The position numbers and the translations under genes were made by a program. Below, in pieces: positions 5,258 to 8,898 of a DNA stretch of 8,898 nt. Location: positions 1-8,898 of the forward strand of contig JAISIQ010000144.1 of NCBI GenBank assembly GCA_031261945.1. Reading direction: 5' to 3'. This stretch comes from Methanobrevibacter sp. Lineage in GTDB: Archaea; Methanobacteriota; Methanobacteria; Methanobacteriales; Methanobacteriaceae. Every line of letters begins with the position of its first letter. The first letter of the stretch is position 1. A model generated the notes under the pieces. That model had not been told where the DNA came from and made no database searches. It worked only from the letters and a program-made list of their open reading frames with translations.

Positions 5258-5293
5258 TTATTTTTTTATTATTTATAATCTTTTTAATCATTC

Positions 5294-5350
5294 TTTAAAC
5301 TATTTTAAATTATTTTTAATTATATTTAAACTATTTATATTTAAACTATT
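5294..5350. repeat. Three copies of TTTAAACTATT upstream of the MIP18 gene
   Basis: The 11-mer occurs at 5294-5304, 5325-5335 and 5340-5350, all in the same orientation, 37 to 93 bp upstream of the ATG at 5257. On the coding strand it reads AATAGTTTAAA. Spacings are 31 and 15 bp. It could be a set of regulator sites, but the low-complexity AT background makes chance or local duplication possible. Confidence 0.5.
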
Positions 5351-5478
5351 AAAATTTTTATTATAAATTTTAATATGAATAATCTTTTACAAGAAATTGA
5401 TATGAAAAATTTATAACTTGTAAAGCAACAATATCTAAATTTGTTTAAGTTATATTTATAGATAGCTATTTGATTTTC

Positions 5479-5514
5479 ATATGTGCTATTATATGTACTA
5501 ATATATGTACTAAT
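5479..5514. repeat. Three tandem 12-nt units
   Basis: ATATGTGCTATT (5479-5490) is followed by two identical ATATGTACTAAT units (5491-5502 and 5503-5514). The first unit differs at two positions. It is a local tandem amplification in the spacer downstream of arcS. Confidence 0.8.
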
Positions 5515-5546
5515 TTTATTACTAATTTTATAAAGTATAAACCTTA

Positions 5547-5569
5547 AAACAAAAAAATTAAAAATAGCT
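5547..5569 (-). terminator. Possible arcS terminator
   Basis: On the minus strand this stretch reads as TAGCTATTTTTAATTTTTTT and then GTTTT, a T-rich run about 55-75 nt after the arcS stop. It fits the oligo-T type of archaeal terminator; the start of the run overlaps a TAGCTA palindrome. Confidence 0.4.
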
Positions 5570-5575
5570 ATTATT

Positions 5576-5613
5576 TTTATTAAACTAGTTATAATTTATT
5601 AAACTAATTATAA
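5576..5613. repeat. 19-nt tandem duplication at the arcS 3' end
   Basis: TTTATTAAACTAGTTATAA (5576-5594) is directly followed by TTTATTAAACTAATTATAA (5595-5613), with one difference. It ends 10 bp from the arcS stop codon. Confidence 0.85.
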
Positions 5614-5623
5614 AAATTATGTA

Positions 5624-6544
5624 TTATTTTTTTCTATGTCTTAAACGAACAGCTATCCCATTTTTATTTTCTTCCATCTCTTTTCCAGATATAATAGCTT
5701 TCCCAACACCTACAACTTCACCATTTCGAGTTATTACTACTTCATCTTTTGGAATTATATTATTATCTGCTTTTACAACACCTGGAGAAAATAAAGTATT
5801 AGTTTTTAAGTCAAAATCTATTTCAACAACTTTTAAACCAATTTCAGCTAATTTTTCCCCTCCTTGGAGATTTAATGAATATAATCCAATATCTTTATTT
5901 AAAAGAGCTATTTGTTCATGATTGGAAAATATTTTTCTATGATATCTTCCTTTTGCAACAACATACTCTGAAATTAGCTCTTCTGCTCCCTGCCCAAATT
6001 GATAAATAGCTATTGATCTTAATTCATTAAGAACTCTATCTCTCCTTTTAACTTTTTTATATTTTTTTAATTCTGTTCTTAAATTATAAATAGAATCAGA
6101 AGAAGTTGGTTTAGAATCAATAGCTGTATATGTACAATCTTCAAGATATTCTCTGCATACTTCCTCATATCCTCCAGATACATGAGCTATTACTTCTTTG
6201 TTCTCTGAATTATTGTCTAAATAGCTATTTAAAAGATCACCAGCTATTTTTTTCTCTTCATAACTCCAATCTCCAGAAACAGCTACATCATATGATTGTA
6301 TAGGATAAGTATTTTCCATTTCTCGAGGACAAATTCCAAAAGGAGATGTTAAAATTAGCTCTTGATACCCTTTTGTAGCTCTTTTAAATTTTTGATGACT
6401 TTTTGAGTTTGAATATGGTTTTTTCATACTACATGGAAGAATAACAACAACTTCACCAAGAGGTTCCATTAATTTCATTCTATTTCGCCATCTTGTAACT
6501 TCTGGACGATATAGAGATTCTTCACTTGAACATATAACTGGCAT
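5624..6544 (-). CDS. arcS: Archaeosine synthase ArcS, short form without the TGT-like N-terminal domain
   Basis: ArcS acts on position 15 of archaeal tRNAs, where preQ0 inserted by TgtA is converted towards archaeosine; work in Thermococcus indicates ArcS attaches lysine to preQ0 before a radical-SAM partner acts. The diagnostic motif PCSMKKPYSNSKSH (residues 37-50) matches PC-x3-KPY-x2-S-x2-H exactly. It is preceded by the familiar ESLYRPEVTRWRNRM and followed by SPFGICPRE (67-75) and YDVAVSGDWSYEE (85-97). A C-terminal PUA RNA-binding domain covers about 235-306 (SPGVVKAD, then EVVGVGKAIISGKEM, then IAVRLRHRKK). At 306 residues it begins at the catalytic module. Most euryarchaeal ArcS proteins are clearly longer because of an N-terminal tRNA-guanine-transglycosylase-like part. 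An AAGGAAAT before the ATG at 6544 supports a real start, and no upstream in-frame extension is evident in the 130-bp spacer. Confidence 0.87.
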   Translation of the reverse strand: MPVICSSEESLYRPEVTRWRNRMKLMEPLGEVVVILPCSMKKPYSNSKSHQKFKRATKGYQELILTSPFGICPREMENTYPIQSYDVAVSGDWSYEEKKIAGDLLNSYLDNNSENKEVIAHVSGGYEEVCREYLEDCTYTAIDSKPTSSDSIYNLRTELKKYKKVKRRDRVLNELRSIAIYQFGQGAEELISEYVVAKGRYHRKIFSNHEQIALLNKDIGLYSLNLQGGEKLAEIGLKVVEIDFDLKTNTLFSPGVVKADNNIIPKDEVVITRNGEVVGVGKAIISGKEMEENKNGIAVRLRHRKK

Positions 6545-6592
6545 ATATTAATTTCCTTAAATTTTATTTATTTTTTATTTATATTTCTAATG

Positions 6593-6604
6593 AATATTTA
6601 TACT
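6593..6604 (-). promoter_or_regulatory. Possible arcS TATA box
   Basis: The minus strand reads AGTATAAATATTC here, about 50-60 bp before the ATG, which would give a leader of roughly 25-30 nt. A second candidate, AAATATAAA, lies at 6578-6586. Either would let arcS be transcribed independently of the MraY-like gene. Confidence 0.3.
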
Positions 6605-6623
6605 GAATACATCTACTGAACAT

Positions 6624-6647
6624 TTCTCTAAATACTTCTCTAAATAT
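6624..6647. repeat. 12-nt tandem duplication
   Basis: TTCTCTAAATAC (6624-6635) is followed by TTCTCTAAATAT (6636-6647), in the spacer between the MraY-like gene and arcS. Confidence 0.75.
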
Positions 6648-6674
6648 TCCCTACTATCAGTTCATTGAATATTT

Positions 6675-7628
6675 CTACTTCCTTTCAAGAGATCCATTAA
6701 CTTGATATTTATTTGGAATATATTGTTTATTACTTGGAGCAAATGGATTATATAAAAGCCGTCTGAATCCTAACAAAATCAAAACTGGGTTTTTAACTTC
6801 AAATTGATTTTTTCGTAAAAATATTCTCCTTAAAGCATCACCAAGGCCACCACCAGTTAGAACATCAACTATGTAGTCTCCGAAAGAGGGATTTTTGATT
6901 TTTAGCTTTCTTATTAAGAATATTCTTAAGCTGTTTCTTCTTATGAAAGCTATTAAAACTGTTGTGACCGCAAATAATATTAAGGTTGCCCAGAATCCTC
7001 CTAACATATAAAAAGAGATTCCTAAAGCTACTGCAAAAGAATGATTTCCTACTTCTCCAAGCATGATCTTTCCAGCAAAATCTAATGGATAATAAGCAAG
7101 ACAAACTACAAGTAATATTAAAGGAGTGTAAAAAACAGGGATTTCAGCTATTGGGGCTATACCTAACATTATCATAGCTAAAATTGTAAATAAACTCATT
7201 AAAATAACAATAATACAAGTAGAACCTGGTTGCATATCTGAAATATTAACCGGTTGAACAAGAAGAGCTACTAAAATAGCTGAATACCCCATAATAGGAA
7301 AACCTAAAATAATAACAGCTATCATCCCAATTCCTCGAGATAGTTGTCCCCATTCAAGAGGAAGATTTCCAATTTTCCTCCTGCCAATTAAATCATCCAA
7401 AAATGCGAAAAATCCGATAACCAAAATTAAATCATTATATCCTGGAAGAAAGAACAAACTAAGAACTATAAATGGAATTAATCCAATTGCACGAGGAGTT
7501 CCTCCTCTAACTTCAGTGAATAGATTACCAATAAGTCCGTTTTTCCCAAGAAACCTAAAAACCGCATTTAATAGAATAGTAAAAACGAATGTTAAAATAA
7601 AAGCTATTATAATATATTGATAGTTCAT
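6675..7628 (-). CDS. MraY-like membrane phospho-sugar transferase, possibly for pseudomurein
   Basis: This 317-residue polytopic membrane protein has hydrophobic segments at about residues 4-22, 48-61, 67-80, 100-123, 139-157, 164-181, 195-208 and 212-229. It belongs to the MraY/GlcNAc-1-phosphate transferase superfamily, which moves a phospho-sugar from a UDP-sugar to polyprenyl phosphate at the cytoplasmic face. Visible family motifs are GGTPRAIG (42-49), FAFLDDLIGRRK (74-85, paired Asp78-Asp79), VNISD (127-131, matching the N-x-x-D motif) and MLGEVGNHSFAVALG (189-203). In the last motif the aspartate of the usual GD is a glutamate (Glu192). The histidine-rich MraY loop is not evident; instead a basic tail contains SFGDYIVDVLTGGGLGDALRR. 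Transfer of a pseudomurein precursor is plausible from taxonomy, with N-glycan or other lipid-linked sugars as alternatives. AGGGG lies just before the ATG. A strong TATA element lies upstream. Confidence 0.8.
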   Translation of the reverse strand: MNYQYIIIAFILTFVFTILLNAVFRFLGKNGLIGNLFTEVRGGTPRAIGLIPFIVLSLFFLPGYNDLILVIGFFAFLDDLIGRRKIGNLPLEWGQLSRGIGMIAVIILGFPIMGYSAILVALLVQPVNISDMQPGSTCIIVILMSLFTILAMIMLGIAPIAEIPVFYTPLILLVVCLAYYPLDFAGKIMLGEVGNHSFAVALGISFYMLGGFWATLILFAVTTVLIAFIRRNSLRIFLIRKLKIKNPSFGDYIVDVLTGGGLGDALRRIFLRKNQFEVKNPVLILLGFRRLLYNPFAPSNKQYIPNKYQVNGSLERK

Positions 7629-7661
7629 ATAACCCCTTAAAATTTATTTTTAGTATTAATT

Positions 7662-7695
7662 TTAGTTTAATCTAAGTAAAATTAGGTTAAACTAA
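7662..7695. promoter_or_regulatory. Dyad at the promoter of the MraY-like gene
   Basis: TTAGTTTAA (7662-7670) pairs with TTAAACTAA (7687-7695). Inside it CTAA (7672-7675) pairs with TTAG (7682-7685), separated from the outer arms by a single T/G position. This makes a 34-bp dyad with a 6-nt centre. It abuts the TATA element on its downstream side and is centred near 7678, close to the expected transcription start, as an operator for a repressor would be. Confidence 0.5.
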
Positions 7696-7703
7696 TATAT
7701 AAA
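7696..7703 (-). promoter_or_regulatory. TATA box of the MraY-like gene
   Basis: The minus strand reads TTTATATA, an exact archaeal box A match, 68-75 bp before the ATG at 7628. Transcription would begin near 7672-7676, leaving a leader of about 45 nt. It suggests this gene has its own promoter and is not merely read through from pelota. Confidence 0.55.
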
Positions 7704-7719
7704 CTAATTGTTTTAAGAA

Positions 7720-7770
7720 ATATTATACACAAGAAACAACAAGAAAGAACAAAAATAAAAGAAGAATCAA
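7720..7770 (-). terminator. Pyrimidine-rich 3' region of pelota, possible terminator
   Basis: On the minus strand this stretch is rich in T and C (TCTTCTTTTATTTTTGTTC, then TTTCTTGTTG), 57-107 nt past the pelota stop. The T runs could terminate transcription. No stable hairpin is evident. Confidence 0.3.
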
Positions 7771-7799
7771 TCTAACTACGAGAAATCTAATTACAAGAA
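7770..7799. repeat. 15-nt tandem duplication with two differences
   Basis: ATCTAACTACGAGAA (7770-7784) is directly followed by ATCTAATTACAAGAA (7785-7799). It lies in the purine-rich part (plus strand) of the spacer beyond the pelota stop, so it reads as pyrimidine-rich in the pelota 3' untranslated region. Confidence 0.75.
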
Positions 7800-7826
7800 A
7801 AATCATGTGAGGAAATAGCTATTTAA

Positions 7827-8888
7827 TCATTTAACCGGATATCTTAAAATAGCTGCCATTCCACCTAAAGATTCAAGTTGTTTGCCGCCGTCATGTTGGC
7901 TGCTAATAACCATAACCTTCCCATTCATGTTTTCAACTAAATCCATAATTTTTTCAATTTCTGGATTTTTAACATTAGTATCTAAAATCAATAAGCTTTC
8001 AATAGCTCCTGCATTAGCTGCTGCAATTGTTTCCTTTTTTCCATAAGCTATGTTTTGATTAGATTTAGCTATTTCTTCTAAAATTTGATTTATTGCACTC
8101 ATCTCAATAGCTATTCTATTTTCTGATGTGAGTTTTTCAACAATACCTTTTTTTAGGATTTCATGAATTCCAGCTCTTCCACCAGCTCCTGTTGATTCAA
8201 GAATAGCTATTTTAGCTATTTCAGGATATTTAGAGTCAAGATAGTCTTTAAAATTATTTTTTGCAAATCCAGGTCCTGCTATTATTATATTTTGAATTTG
8301 CTCAAACTTAGTAATAGATTTAGCTATTTTTTCATAGAATTCCTCAATGGCTTTGTTACGATTTTTATCAATTATTCTCTTTCCAGAAACATTTCCAATA
8401 ATTGGGCCATAATATTCTAAGCCAAATTGACGTATTAATCCTAAATCAGCCACATTGTCTTCAATAGCTATTATAATAGCCGATAGCTTTTTTGATGCTG
8501 CAACTGCTTGTTTTACTCTTTTAAGTACCCATCTTGACCATTTTTCTTTTTTTATCTTAATTGGAACATTAAATTTGATTTCAATAGTATGATGAGATCC
8601 AAGAGGAATTAAATCCTCAGGACCTGAAACAATAGATCCTGTAGCTCGAAGTTTACCTGTAAACATATGAAAACTAATAGATTCGACATTCACTCCTATT
8701 GTAAATGTTTTTTTAACACCCCTATCACTTCGAAGCTTATCACCTGTTGTATCTTGGATCCTTCTTGTTGTTTTAGATGAAAGTATATCTCCTTCTTCTA
8801 TAATATGAGATAAATGCCAAAGATCATCTAAAGTTTCTGGAACAATCTCCATAACTCCTTGTTTTGTATCTTGGTATGTAATTTTCAT
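7827..8888 (-). CDS. pelA: mRNA surveillance protein pelota (Dom34 family)
   Basis: This is a 353-residue homologue of eukaryotic Dom34/Pelota. Together with the GTPase aEF1A it enters the empty A site of stalled ribosomes and, with ABCE1, drives subunit splitting. The three expected domains are in order. An Sm-like N-terminal domain (about 1-130) includes DDLWHLSHIIEEGD and GVKKTFTIGVNVESISFH. The eRF1-like middle domain (about 132-262) has SAIIIAIEDNVADLG and IIIAGPGFAKNNF and, as in all pelotas, no GGQ peptide-release motif. The eRF1-like C-terminal domain (about 265-353) has ETIAAANAGAIESLL and the closing SSQHDGGKQLESLGG followed by MAAILRYPVK. The length is normal for archaea. The ATG at 8888 aligns with the family start MKI; only ten bases upstream are visible (GTTGTTTTAA), so its promoter is outside the window. 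Confidence 0.96.
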   Translation of the reverse strand: MKITYQDTKQGVMEIVPETLDDLWHLSHIIEEGDILSSKTTRRIQDTTGDKLRSDRGVKKTFTIGVNVESISFHMFTGKLRATGSIVSGPEDLIPLGSHHTIEIKFNVPIKIKKEKWSRWVLKRVKQAVAASKKLSAIIIAIEDNVADLGLIRQFGLEYYGPIIGNVSGKRIIDKNRNKAIEEFYEKIAKSITKFEQIQNIIIAGPGFAKNNFKDYLDSKYPEIAKIAILESTGAGGRAGIHEILKKGIVEKLTSENRIAIEMSAINQILEEIAKSNQNIAYGKKETIAAANAGAIESLLILDTNVKNPEIEKIMDLVENMNGKVMVISSQHDGGKQLESLGGMAAILRYPVK

Positions 8889-8898
8889 TTAAAACAAC

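Larger units (their letters stand above)
5258..5623. other. Gene-free spacer between arcS and the MIP18 gene
   Basis: This 366-bp AT-rich spacer lies between two minus-strand genes. It contains the probable control region of the MIP18 gene (5258-5350), a short inverted pair TTTACAAG/CTTGTAAA (5386-5393 and 5417-5424), a three-copy 12-nt tandem repeat, two TAGCTA palindromes, and a 19-nt duplication next to the arcS stop. I see no supportable small gene. Confidence 0.75.

Noticed and set aside
5386..5424. TTTACAAG/CTTGTAAA inverted repeat as an operator
   Set aside because: It has only eight base pairs, a 23-nt loop, and lies more than 125 bp from the nearest start, so chance is a sufficient explanation.
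5619..5921. 100-codon plus-strand open frame opposite arcS
   Set aside because: It lies opposite the strongly recognisable PUA domain of ArcS and has no family resemblance.
7827..8888. Peptide chain release factor aRF1
   Set aside because: There is no GGQ motif in the middle domain, and the N-terminal domain is Sm-like, as in pelota, instead of the NIKS-bearing aRF1 domain.

Overview
The window looks like a chromosomal stretch of a methanogenic archaeon of the Methanobacteriales, most likely Methanobrevibacter or a close relative. The evidence is the very low G+C content, especially in the spacers, and the gene set: the archaeal release-factor-like protein pelota, an archaeosine synthase, a hydrogenase maturation factor HypC, and MurG-like and MraY-like enzymes of the sort expected in a pseudomurein-walled archaeon. 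Genus-level placement is inference. I see no plasmid, phage, insertion-sequence or CRISPR hallmarks.

Layout, left to right. Positions 1-339 hold the C-terminal part of a nitroreductase-family flavoprotein (+). A MurG-like glycosyltransferase (448-1530, +) runs tail to tail, with one spare base, into a two-cysteine pyridine nucleotide-disulfide oxidoreductase resembling dihydrolipoamide dehydrogenase (1532-2872, -). A 358-bp divergent spacer with phased repeats leads to hypC (3231-3491, +). Everything after that is on the minus strand: an ACT-domain 'regulator of amino acid metabolism' type protein (3637-4140), tRNA-Ile(GAU) (4359-4433), a MIP18/SufT-type Fe-S assembly factor (4958-5257), archaeosine synthase ArcS without its usual N-terminal domain (5624-6544), an MraY-like membrane phospho-sugar transferase (6675-7628) and pelota (7827-8888).

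The genes do not form one pathway. They are mostly separate housekeeping units with long AT-rich spacers of 130-520 bp. Three loose themes recur. One is translation and RNA quality (tRNA-Ile, ArcS, pelota). One is metallo-cofactor and redox biology (HypC, the MIP18 protein, the disulfide oxidoreductase, the nitroreductase). The third is cell-envelope glycan assembly (the MurG-like and MraY-like proteins, which could act in the same lipid-linked pathway although they are not in one operon).

The most unusual signal is at the DNA level. The palindrome AATAGCTATT (core TAGCTA) recurs far more often than base composition predicts, in spacers and inside genes. In addition, nearly every spacer carries its own short tandem duplication (periods 6, 9, 11, 12, 13, 15, 17, 19, 20 and about 35 nt). 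I found no convincing new multi-gene system here.
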